This document shows, in pieces, positions 1 to 9,865 of a DNA stretch of 64,000 bases; position 1 is the stretch's first letter; each line of letters opens with the position of its first letter. The notes under the pieces are model-generated. The model saw nothing but the letters and a program-made list of their open reading frames with translations, was not told the DNA's origin and ran no database searches. The stretch is from positions 17,650,001 to 17,714,000 of the forward strand of contig JAVHKY010000054.1 of assembly GCA_035079385.1 (NCBI GenBank), read 5' to 3'. The translations under genes and the position numbers were made by a program. Origin of the DNA: Aspidiotus rigidus (lineage: Eukaryota > Arthropoda > Insecta > Hemiptera > Diaspididae).

Positions 1-1976
1 TCAATTTAAAATTTAATTGATCTAAAAGAAGAGAAGAGGTCGTAATTGACCAATACCGGTTGTCCAAACAGGAGTCGTCGGCTTACACACCCATATTTCA
101 GAGTACAACAGCTACTCCGGAATGACGGTTGGTATATTTTCATTCTCTTTTTTTTTTGACCATCCAGCTACAAAGAAATTGGAAGAAATTTTTGTCACGT
201 CTTGAATGCATCTTACGACTCTATTACGGATGATGTTTTTGTCGCTAACAAATGTACCTTATTTTGTGGTTGGAATAGGTATGATTTCTATTGATCGTTA
301 GGATGAAGAAGCTAACTCATTTCCACGCCGGCGTTTTCATGATGGCGGAATGGTAGCTACGACGACACCAGCGATGGAGTGTGTGACCCTGAGGAATGGG
401 ACATACGCAGATGAGAATAGGATCTTTTCTCATCTGCTGGTCCATTGCCCCTGTCTCAAGGAACTAACGTTTACAAGAAGAAGGCGACTCCAACGTCTAC
501 TGGGTTCAAAGTGCTGTCAATATAACTACCAATAATCGGGTGAAAATAAAACTGTTAACTTCAGTTCCTACTCCAGATAATATTTTCAAAAAGATGATCA
601 AAATTTTTGTAGAAAACTTTACTTGTGAAGCCAAATTACTTTTTCTCAAGAGATAGACAGAAACAAAAGAGACAAAGAGGAGATTTTATTCTTAAGCCAA
701 AGTTCTGAACAGAACATCTTTGAGTTCTGTTGAAGGGCCCAACCTAAACCTTTCTAAATTCCACATTGACAACCGAGTACCGAGCATTCGTTCCGTGAGT
801 AAGTTGATGGATGACGTGATAAGTCGAATATAGAGGCAGTAAATACACCTGTACGACCTGACCCAAACGTTTGGCGTATTATTTATTTAACGTCTGCGCC
901 TGATTAATTTTGCGGATCGTTTTTCTGAACAATGGCATTACTAGCTAAGAATTATTTTTTTGTTCAAAAATGTAATAGTAATACAAAAAACCACTCTATC
1001 CTATTACTGACCTATATTAGAAAATGACCAAAAAAAAAAAAAAGCTTTTAGACTGAAAAATCCAAATTACGAAAGATAACTCGCTAAATTACGCAGACGC
1101 GATAAACTTTTCTACCAAAAAAAAAAACACCAGTAAATTTACCTAATTTTCACCAAAGTAGGAGTATATTTAACCTAAATTTTTCTGCATATTTTCTCTT
1201 CATAATTTATACAGAAAAAAGAAAAAAAAAAAGTTTTCGTCGAAAATTTTTTCTCTACTCTGGAATTAGCCGAGCTATTTTTACTCGTACTTTCATTATT
1301 TTTTTTCTCCCTCCATCAGTCTTGTCCTTGTCTCTCACTGTCTTTTTATCTTTTGTTGCTCAAAATACCGTATTATATCATTAATTAAATGGCTTTTGCG
1401 GTAATTCCATTTATTTGGGTTTGTCACGTATACAAGTGTACTTCATTGTGTTCTATACGTGCGCTTTCTCTATTGAATGACCCAACGATATTTCTGCGCC
1501 TGGTATTTTCGTATGTCCATTGAATTTGTACGATACTAGACATAAAAGGGATAAGTTTCTTTCAAAATTAGTAGATCTTACTTCTTTCCCAACAGGTCGA
1601 TTTCAAGTGGCGAAACATAAAAATGTTTCCATGACAAAGGAAAAAAAAAATCGTGGTCTGAGCTTTTTTGAGGAAGTATCGAGCTTCATATCATTCTTAT
1701 GAATGAAAAATTGAAGTGGCGAAATTTTCGGGCCGTAAACTTAGCATTTTATGAGGTAGGAAATTGAAGAACTTCAAGTTCTCTGCTCGCCTACGCCAGT
1801 CAGTAATAGTAAAAATTCTGAAGGGAACAAATTTTTCTTTTTTCTTCTCTTTCAACTTAGCATCAAGGGTACGATATTTATCGTTGACAAATTGAGCACA
1901 CATCCAACTCACACAGTTGATGAAGTAAGCTGAAAATTCTGGAATGCACCAATAAAAGCTTGTATGAAAGTGAAGA
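1..1976. other. AT-rich noncoding stretch
   Basis: No convincing gene is visible. The sequence is AT-rich, with many short A or T runs near 1030-1330, and the open frames are short. The only protein-like trace is a possible LINE tail at 350-535, listed separately. Confidence 0.5.
350..535 (+). pseudogene. Possible LINE C-terminal zinc-finger scrap
   Basis: A 61-codon frame contains Asp-Glu followed by a His-x4-Cys pattern (HLLVHC) and then Arg/Leu-rich residues. This resembles the end of the C-terminal CCHC-like zinc finger found after the reverse transcriptase in many R1/Jockey/I-type LINEs. No RT domain precedes it, and both the length and the match are weak. A chance ORF is the alternative. 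Confidence 0.25.
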
Positions 1977-2707
1977 ATGATGAACAACAAGGACAATTTG
2001 CTAGATTTTCAGAAGGTGTCGACGCACTCTGACGCCCTGTGGTCGTTAGCAAACAAAGAGGCGAAGGCAGATGTACCGGCAACGATGACAGACCAGGTAG
2101 GAGAGGACCAAGCTGCTCTCTACCAGATGAACCCACTGCTAGAGAAGCAGCAAATGTTCAGGAGGCTGGTGAAGACCCACAGGACACCATCTGTGCACAG
2201 TTCTGTGCCTTCAGATAATGAGCGGCACTCTCAGTTAAAGACCCCTGAATGACAAAAGAAAAGGAAGACAAATTCGTCTCTAGAAATGGTGGCGAACCTC
2301 TTGTTGAATCCATCAAATCTGTCTGAGGACGTTGCGAAAAGAAAATGCTCTAAACAGCAAAGCAGCAGATGCTATGCAAGGAGGTAAAAATTCAAAAAAT
2401 AGAGGAGGAACTGGAGAGACAGTGGCTGCTCATTGAGGATCTGCGCGAGCAGGTGATTCAGCTCAAGCAGCGGCTTTAGAAACCACCTTCCTTCCAACAG
2501 CAAGCACAATATATATAGCAGCAACAACAGCAGTAGCAATACCTGCAGCGACAGCAACAACAGCAGCAACCAGTGCTGCAGCATATGCAGCAACAGAGGT
2601 CAACACCAGAGCCAATGCTGCAGCAACAAGCAAGAAGAAGAAGAAACAAAAGAATGCTGCACCTAAAAGCATCCCTGAAGGCTCATCTGGGGCACATATG
2701 GTTATGG
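1977..2707 (+). pseudogene. ORF1 (gag-like) N-terminal part of the degenerate LINE
   Basis: The frame open from 1977 to 2252 gives 91 codons of polar, gag-like sequence. After frameshifts it continues through a coiled-coil-like stretch near 2385-2480 (IEEELERQWLLIEDLREQV) and a Gln-rich CAG/CAA region at about 2500-2640. The reading ends at a stop created where the solo LTR inserted at 2708, and the same frame resumes at 3122. The protein would be the RNA-binding structural protein of the element. It is interrupted by several stops and is not functional. Confidence 0.55.
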
Positions 2708-3118
2708 TGTAAGGCATTTACGTGATGCGATAGGTATTTTTGGTCATGACGATTCGAAGTTATTTGTAATATCGAAAGAAACATACGAAGTTCGAAGCTC
2801 GAGAATAGCTGAATAAGCATCAGGTTTATATCGTATACGAGCTACCGAAAATTATCCACGCGCGGTCTTCGAACCTGCAACTAGGCGTTGACCGAAGCCT
2901 ATTCGATGCGTATATAAGGGAACTCCACGTCCGTAATATTATTATAGTTTCATCAACGAAAAGCCGAAAATATCGCTCGTGCACATCGTACTTGTTTTGT
3001 AATTACGTGCGTATTTAATATGTCGTTCGAATAAAGTATCAGTTCTACTCACCTCGGAGTCACAGTTTTTGGAAGCTATCCGGACACCTCAAGAGGGGAC
3101 ACCCGACCCCTTCTTACA
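2708..3118 (+). mobile_element. Solo LTR inserted in the LINE ORF1
   Basis: The unit starts TGTAAG and ends CTTACA, a perfect 6-bp inverted terminus of the TG...CA type. It carries a TATA-like TATATAAG at 2911 and an AATAAA at about 3030, in the order expected for U3-R-U5. The sequence ATGG flanks both sides (2704-2707 and 3122-3125). Removing the unit rejoins the ORF1 reading frame (MVMV continuing into VKRV). The duplication is not perfectly abutting on the right, where 3 extra bases occur, so the exact boundary is uncertain. No internal retroelement genes remain, so it is most likely a recombinational solo LTR. Confidence 0.7.
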
Positions 3119-3683
3119 ATAATGGTAAAGAGGGTGGCCATGACCTATAGTCAAATTACCTCGCAGCGTGCAACAGAGAGAGCAAAACTGCAGGTGGCAG
3201 AAGCTGCAAGAATCCCATCCACTGGACTGGCACCCATGAAGAAAGAAAAGAAGCTGCAGCTCCTCAAGAAATGGATGCCGCAAGGTGGGGCAATGATTAT
3301 CTCGAAAAAAGACTGTGAAGTGCACTCTAATGGTCTCCTTGGTGAAGACGAGGGTCGTGGTTTCAGCCTTATAATCCACCGAGAAAGGAGAGATAGTTAC
3401 AGAGCTGCAGGCTGGAGCTGAAGAGAACGTGGGCAACTTTGCTGGGGACAAGGCTGAGGTACATCTACCTCAGCGGATGACAGCATTCCTCATCCTATGA
3501 ATTGAGGCAACTCTCGCCCCTGAGGAAATGAAGAAGGCTACTAGGTTGGAAAGCGAGGCCAAAGTCCTCAACCTCAGTCCCATGGGTCGTGGGTGCCAGA
3601 TGGACCCAGTACAAGTGCCAATTTTGGCAACACTGGACATCCTTCAGAAGAAGAACATCACAATTGGATAGAGGCAATGCAGG
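3119..3683 (+). pseudogene. ORF1 middle part of the degenerate LINE
   Basis: The frame from 3122 to 3421 encodes a Lys-rich gag-like segment that continues, after frame changes, to about 3680 (EATLAPEEMKKATRLESEA). It is the direct continuation of the frame broken by the solo LTR and stops again at the MITE insertion at 3684. It is broken and not functional. Confidence 0.5.
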
Positions 3684-4109
3684 CAGGGCTGCCAGATTTG
3701 GTCCTGGACCAAATCTGGTCCTTTCTCATAATTTAAGGGAAAACTGGTCCATTATTTGGTCCTTTACATTTTCCTGGGCTTCTGCTGGTCCTTTCAAGAA
3801 TTTCCGGTTTTTTTGGACTTTTTTCAAAATTTCGCTTTTTTTGGTACTTTTATAAAATTTATAACAATGTTCCATTCCAAACCGGTTTACTCCGTTCCGA
3901 GCCGGTTTATTCCGTCCCGGAACCGGTTTATACCGCTCCAGAGCCGGTTCTTTCTGTTTCGGAACCTGTTTATTCCGCTCCGGCGCCAGTTCTCTCCACT
4001 CCGTAGCCGGTTTATTTTATTCCGGAGCTGTTTGACTTTTTAGCAAATTTTTGGGGCTTGAAAAAATAACAAACTGGTCCATTTTTGACACTTCAATCTG
4101 GCAGCCCTG
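3684..4109. mobile_element. hAT-like MITE inside LINE ORF1
   Basis: The unit has 15-bp terminal inverted repeats, CAGGGCTGCCAGATT at 3684 and its complement ending at 4109. TGCAGG is present on both sides (3678-3683 and 4110-4115). The CAGGG terminus is typical of hAT elements, although hAT elements usually make 8-bp duplications and only 6 bp match here. There is no transposase, so it is nonautonomous. Its centre holds a short tandem repeat, listed separately. Confidence 0.8.
3882..4027. repeat. 20-21-bp minisatellite within the hAT-like MITE
   Basis: There are about seven diverged copies of a unit like CCGGTTTATTCCGTCCCGGAA. The period is close to 21 bp (seven codons), so it keeps repetitive reading frames open. 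Those frames are not genes. Confidence 0.8.
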
Positions 4110-4411
4110 TGCAGGGTTTGCTCCTTGAAAAACAAAGAAAGCCAGCCATGATGATATAAATGAATGTGGCGAGGGAACATAGCCGCTAGGTGCGGGTAAG
4201 GAGGTAGGTAGCGGCTGCTACCGGTATGGGGAAGAGGGCCACAAGTTCCGGGACTGCACCCAAGAGCCCAAATGCCCAGTTTGCAGCCAGAAAGAAGGGG
4301 GGGAACTTCAATCAGAATGGTCGGCAATCAAGGATGCCTGGGTGCCCCAGAACCACGCAGAAATAAGCGTGGCAGTGGGAAACGGCACAGCCAACCATAG
4401 TAAAGGCAAAT
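4110..4411 (+). pseudogene. ORF1 CCHC zinc-knuckle end of the degenerate LINE
   Basis: Around 4215-4300 the forward strand reads CYRYGEEGHKFRDC followed by TQEPKCPVC. That is one retroviral-type CCHC zinc knuckle (C-x2-Y/C-x4-H-x4-C, with one cysteine replaced by Tyr) and the start of a second. Knuckles of this kind close ORF1 in R1/Jockey-type LINEs and bind the element RNA. The frame ends at a stop near 4411. Confidence 0.6.
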
Positions 4412-4483
4412 AAACTGAACAGGTTTAAATTTTACTGGTGAATTATCTACTCATCTTTCGAATAAAATCTCGGCTAAATTAAC

Positions 4484-4509
4484 AAAAAAAAAAAAAAAAA
4501 AAAAAAAAA
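4484..4509. repeat. Poly(A) tract between ORF1 and ORF2 remnants
   Basis: A run of 26 A lies about 70 bp after the end of ORF1, shortly after AATAAA at about 4460. It suggests that a poly(A)-ended RNA copy was joined here, or that a second LINE fragment begins just after it. Confidence 0.7.
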
Positions 4510-5100
4510 CGAAGTTCCTCTAGGTCAACCTCCAGCACTCTCACCTTGCACAAGATCTACTATGGCAAAGAGTGGGTGAACTGGAGTTTGACAAGGTTAT
4601 TGGGAGCAAACCTTATAAAGTGGGTGGGACTGGGGGATGGTAAACAGATTGAACTCTCTGGGCAGCCATCGTTGTGTACCCCGACTGCCCAATTGCATCA
4701 GGACAGGTAGAACAAGGGGAGGGGAGAAGACCACCGTCTACAGTTGTTACTTCTTCCCAAACTGACCACTGAGCTACCTACACCTGCTTGACAAAAGGCT
4801 ATCCAGGAGATGCAGAGAGGAATGCTTAGTGGCCACAGATTTCAACACTTGGTCAGAAGAATTGCGCTCCGGCCGGACAGACCTCAAGGGATACACTCGG
4901 GGGGGTGGATTTCCGACAAAAGACTAGGATTAATATGTGTCGGTACCACTCCCACTCGTTCCCACCAGGGCTATGGGTCCCATGCGGATGTTACCTTTGC
5001 ATCAGAGAGCCTGGATACAGGATCAAGAGCTGGGCAGTATTGGATAAGGAGTCAGGGAGCGACAATCGGTATATCAGATGATGCTAGATAAAGATCTGCT
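4510..5100 (+). pseudogene. ORF2 endonuclease-domain remnant
   Basis: Across shifting frames the sequence reads CLVATDFNTWSEE (the GDFN-type motif of the APE-like endonuclease), then a conserved Asp region (ADVTFASESL), and then SDHRYI (the SDH motif). Together these are the distal half of the endonuclease domain that nicks target DNA in non-LTR retrotransposons. Frameshifts and stops make it nonfunctional. Confidence 0.65.
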
Positions 5101-5329
5101 CCAAGCTAGCTACCTGTTCCTCATAGGGAACAATCAAGAGGAAGAACAAGGCACAGAGGTGGACGATCCGCACAACAATTCGAGCTTGCGTCACTGCCAT
5201 GCGCAGATGCGGTCCACTAAAGAAGAGAGGACCAGTGTATTGATGCACTGACGAAATTGCCCGACTCTGCAAGGAGAGCAACCATCAACACCAGATATAT
5301 CAGCTTAGTAGGGGCCGCTAAGAGGTGCA

Positions 5330-6260
5330 GATAGTTGCTGGGCAATACCAGCTGCCTTGGAAAAGATTAAAGGCTGCAATAAAACTGAGAACCTTTCGTC
5401 TGCAAGGTGTAGAAATTGAGGCTAAGAAGTCACTGAAATATCTGGGTCTTTAGTTTGACCGTAAGCTCAGCTTCCGCCACCATTTTGAGGAAGTGACAGA
5501 GAAAGCTTCCAGGATGGTGACACGTTTGTCCCACCTCATGTTGAACCAAAGAGGACCAACAGAGAAGCTATAAGAAGACTCTACATGGGCGTAGCAACGT
5601 CAGTCCTCCTTTATGGAGTCCCTAAGTGGGCCGACTCCACAAGGATAGAGTGCAGAAGAAGAGAAATGAAAGAATTCAACGATGAGCTGCGCTTAGGTAT
5701 GTTAGTGCCTACAACACTCTGTTGACGGACGCTCTTTGCGTATTAGCAGGGACACCACCAATTGACCTGCTGGCAGAAGAGCGAACAGTGGTGTTTGAGG
5801 CAAAGAACAAGACAAGGACCATCCGACAAGCCTTGCGGGTCAAACAGGAGGCCAGGCGCTCCTTCTTGCAAAGTGGAAAGAGCGACTCGCCCAGAGTAGA
5901 AAGGGGGAGGGGACCCGTGTGGTAATAGATGATCTTGACAAGTGGATGGACCGAGACCATGGCCAGCTAAACTTCCACCTTACACAAATGATGAGCGGCC
6001 ATGGGTATTTCAACAAGTACCATCATAAAATGGGGAAGGTTGGGTAACCGTCGTGTTCACTCTGTCAGGAGCGCGGAGATGGACCACAGCACACCTTCTT
6101 AGTGTGAGGCGTGGAGACGTGAGCGGGATGAGCTTTAGATCGAGGAAGATGAAGAACTCACCCTAAGTAATCTGGTTCCATTGATGCTCAGAACAACGCA
6201 GGTTTGGAGCTATGCATTCCCATTTTCCGCTATAAGATAACGGAAGGTTGAGTGACATAT
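5330..6260 (+). pseudogene. ORF2 RT thumb and C-terminal zinc-finger remnant
   Basis: Near 5400-5640 the forward strand reads EIEAKKSLKYLGL followed by DRKLSFRHHFEEVTEKASRM, the region just after the RT catalytic motifs in R1-type LINEs. Near 5725-6120 it continues into a C-terminal domain ending in CSLCQERGDGPQHTFLVC, a CCHC-type finger. Several stops interrupt it. The palm domain with YADD is missing between 5100 and 5330, so a deletion has removed the RT core. Confidence 0.65.
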
Positions 6261-6420
6261 GTAGAGTCACGTTATGGCCTCTCATATCTACCCCATGCTG
6301 CTGCTGCCAACGCCAGCACAACAAAACATAGAGCGCTCACAAGGGAGCGCCAACAAGAAGGAAGGGTGATCCCTAACTTGATGCATAGTCTGGGTCTGGG
6401 CCTTTATCGCTACAGAAGAT

Positions 6421-9400
6421 TTGCGTGATGTCATTAGGGTACACTAAGAGTGACGTCATCAGAGGATGTTGAAAAATCCTCTGTCATTAATCAACTTGAT
6501 TCGAGGAAAGCGATAAACCCGTTTTTACGAAATTGTTTTTGAAATTTTCCCTATTCCCACAATTATTTGTAGACTTTCAGAGCTCGACATTTTTGGGCAA
6601 AGAGACCAAAGAGTCCTGACTTCTCCAAGTTTTTCCAGACTGTAATTTCCACTTTTCAGTTCACACCGTCAGATTTTTTTTCTGAAATTTTTTATTCAGG
6701 AATGCGGCGAGTCTCAGAGAATTTCCCGATTTAGGGACGATTCCGAGACTTCTGCATGGCTTTTCAATGAACGCACTCGAATTCTTCGACTTTCCAGAAA
6801 CTGGTCTCCTAGACTGGAATTCAAAGCCATAATTCTGCCTTAAAGGGCGCAATTTTTCCTAGTCTCAGAAAGATAGGAGTTCAAAGCTGGAAAATCCCTT
6901 CAAGACGAAGTTAGGTCAGGTTTGCAAACGTTGAGATGGCGGAAATGCTCACCGAAAACCCCATCCATAATCTTGACTTGACGGAAAGAACATGGCTGAC
7001 CTTTCGAAGGAGGAAAGTGTGGAGAGATCAAAACGCAAGACATCATCAGGGGCTCAGAAAAATTTTAACTAAAAAGCAGAAGAGGGAGACGGCTGAGAGA
7101 CTTGGAGTGTGGCACGCGCACGGTCTCTCTTGACGGGGGGAGGGGGTGTACTCGCGAATTTTCAAATAGGGGTAAGGTGAGACAAAAGACATGAAACACG
7201 TTAAAAAAGCAAGCCACACAAAATAAGAAGAACAGGAAGAGGAAGAAACCCCGCCTGAGAAGCCAGGTCCGCGAAGAATTACTGATGAACTTGTAGTGAA
7301 CTCCTAGTGGTGACTGAGAGCCTGGTGGAAGAGTTGATACGCGTGCGTCCATGATACAGGACTATCTGAATTCTATGTTGAGTGCTGAGCGCTCCCTCGG
7401 TCAGTAGGGGTAGACCCTTATAGTGGCCTCATTGACAGGCATTGCACAGCATACGGAATCTAGAAGAAAATGGAGCCAGGCCACTCTCAATTCGAGCCCT
7501 CCGGACTACCGACGCAATGCCCTGATGGATGCTGGTGCCGGGTGTGCGGTTTGTAGGGAACCACGCACGCTCATACGCCCCCGCTTCGAAGGCGATCTCA
7601 CATCATAAACCATTAGAAAAGCTGAATCTCAAATCCAGACCGGTGAAGAATCACGACATACGGTGAATTACTTATTACAACACAATTTTGACATGGTACA
7701 TCAACCATAAGAGCCATCATGCTCTGCTCCTCTCCAGTTCGGCAACTGATCAATAATCCTAGGGTGAAATGCGAAAGAACTTATGATGGGCTAGGTATTA
7801 CAAGAAGTGAAATTAGGAAAAAAAACTCGTCACAATTTGGACTGCCCTTCACAATAGTAATCCAGGCCTCCTCGCTTTCGAAAAAATATTTATGGATTGA
7901 GAAAAACAAGATAATTTGAGAGCAAGAAGAATTCTGAGGAAGAAGTAACATAGTTCAAAACTTATAATAAATGGAAAAACATTAATAAGAGATCACTTCG
8001 TTTGAAAAAAGTATGAGCTGCAAAAGTATTTATACTGTGAATACACACTGAACCATCAGTCGAGACCTCAAAATGCAAACAATGCGCTGAGTTACAGCTA
8101 AAGCAAGCTACAGAAATATCACGATGACGAATATCATTCTTATTTTGATAAAATACGAAGAGATATGAAATTCATCTCCTAATTAAATGGTCTCGCGAAA
8201 AAGGGAAAGAGATTCGACGAGCACGTTGTTTTTCGAACAATAACTCCCGAAAGCGTGTAGAAAAGGAATATACGCAAAGATGATGATGATGATATAAAAT
8301 AACGAAGTAATATCGCTCTTTAGTTCTTTTCCATTGTTGATAAAGACGAACGAGAAAAAATGAAAAGTTTAATGCAAAAGAAATTTTTATCGCTGCTGCT
8401 GCAAAAAAGGTTCGGTTAGTTATTCGCATGCCCTCGTGTAGAGACGACGAGAGAGCGCTAGCAAAACGCTTTTTCTTCTTCGGCGAAGAAAAGAAAATTA
8501 CACAAAAATGATAATGGAGTACACGCGGGAATACGATTTCGTGCTGGAACTTGTCTTCGGAACCCGCGGACTCGGTAGAGCGAATGCACGCGTCCCAGCC
8601 CCGAGTTTACACATTTATTCTGTACAAAGACTTTTCTGTAACACTCGATCCTCGTAAAACTGTTACAACGTTTCCTTTCGTAACCGCTTCCTCACAAGTA
8701 AAGTGTTCCTTTTTCGGTGTGTAGCAGAGAATCATATCCCAGTTCATCTTACATAAATCCCCTCGAGCAATAAATCAGAAGTCGGAACTACTGTATTTCA
8801 CTGATGCTGAATACAGTCTGCCGCGTCCTTTTTCTACGCCACGCCGCACAGTTACCATCAGCACCATCTATTTTTCCCTTTACGTCTTTCATTTCAACTT
8901 GACCTAGAGCTTTCTAATCTCTTTTTTTTTCTCTCTTTCTTATTATTGTTTCCCATCCTATACTTTCTACACCCGTCTCGTAACATTCTTCTCGCGCTTG
9001 CCTTCAACGTTCAGTCTTTTTTACACCTTCGCTTTCCACTCGTTACTTCGCCACGTTCGGAAGCGATGTTCGTAATTAATTGGAAACGAAGATCAACCGT
9101 ATTCCAATTAAAACTTGCAACAGGAGAGTTGTAAGCATACGTACCTACGGTCTACGTGCACGGTTCACGAACGATATCAAATTCAAACGAGTTATAGTTT
9201 GAAAGAAGAAAAAGTTACTGTTTGTTGAAATGTTGTGCACTTTAGTACGAAAGCTCGAGAAGTTCAAGTCCATGTACAATACGTCCAGAGTATATAGGTT
9301 TCTTAGAGTGCTTAAAAATAATCTCGTGGTAAACGGATCTTACAATAGTAACATCGAAAAAGTCAATTCTCTCCTTATCTTTTTCAAAAGTGACGCAGAT

Positions 9401-9439
9401 GGAAAATATTAATAAATTTCTAAAAGTTGTCCGAAAATA
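6421..9439. other. Intergenic stretch without a recognised gene
   Basis: No coding region is convincing. The open frames are short and lack domain signatures. There is an isolated TGACGTCA at about 6452 and a short GATGAT run near 8279. Some low-level repetition of thymine-rich motifs near 6550-6930 may be an old repeat. Confidence 0.5.
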
Positions 9440-9830
9440 TTGTCTTTAATGATCACGAGGGAGCCGTCGACGTACTTCGTTATAAAAATTTGGTCATGTC
9501 GTGATCCAAGAACCATCGGCATACCACCACTAAATTCAACTGCGTGCATTGTTTCCTATTTAAAAGCGAAAAGGACGAAACACCACTCCTCTCATCAACG
9601 GGTATGGGGTCCTTCAGCCTCACAACCAACCTCTTGACTGTGGTGGGGTTGTAAAACGTGGGTCTGAAGCCAAACGAGCGAAGGGCCCGACCCAATTGGA
9701 GGGAGAACTTCCCCAGGAAAGGGAGACTGATCCATCGCAAACGACGATCGTGGATCGTGTACAGAGTTGCGAAGATGGCATGGTAAATATACAGAACAGA
9801 CCATAAGATTTACCACCAAGCTTGTCCAAC
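9440..9830 (-). mobile_element. Penelope-like element fragment with internal deletion
   Basis: The reverse complement of about 9585-9755 closely matches 19087-19260 in the large PLE of this window: the same RWISLPFLGK peptide and the same run into PVDERSGV. The match stops at the start of the GIY-YIG domain and jumps directly to sequence resembling the PLE 3' end (CGTCCTTTTCGC, also at 19749). The fragment therefore lacks the endonuclease. It lies immediately upstream of the intact LINE ORF at 9866. Confidence 0.7.
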
Positions 9831-9865
9831 ATACTCAATACTTATTAAAAATATGGTAAGAAGGT

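Larger units (their letters stand above)
1977..6420 (+). mobile_element. Degenerate two-ORF non-LTR retrotransposon (R1/Jockey-like)
   Basis: This composite region reads, left to right, as a broken ORF1 (coiled coil, Gln-rich stretch, CCHC zinc knuckles) and then a broken ORF2: an apurinic-type endonuclease, the distal part of the reverse transcriptase, and a C-terminal zinc finger ending CSLCQERGDGPQHTFLVC. Domain order and the final finger match the R1/LOA/Jockey group of insect LINEs. Stops and frameshifts are frequent, and the core RT motifs (the YADD region) are absent, so it cannot be active. A solo LTR (2708-3118) and a MITE (3684-4109) inserted into ORF1 later. Both ends are approximate; 3' sequence may continue to about 6500. 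Confidence 0.75.

Noticed and set aside
2372..2717. Leu-rich and Ala-rich open frames on the minus strand
   Set aside because: They are the reverse of CAG/CAA repeats in the LINE ORF1.
3756..4043. Open frame with repeating FIP/SRF peptides
   Set aside because: It is the 21-bp minisatellite of a MITE read in frame (21 bp is seven codons).
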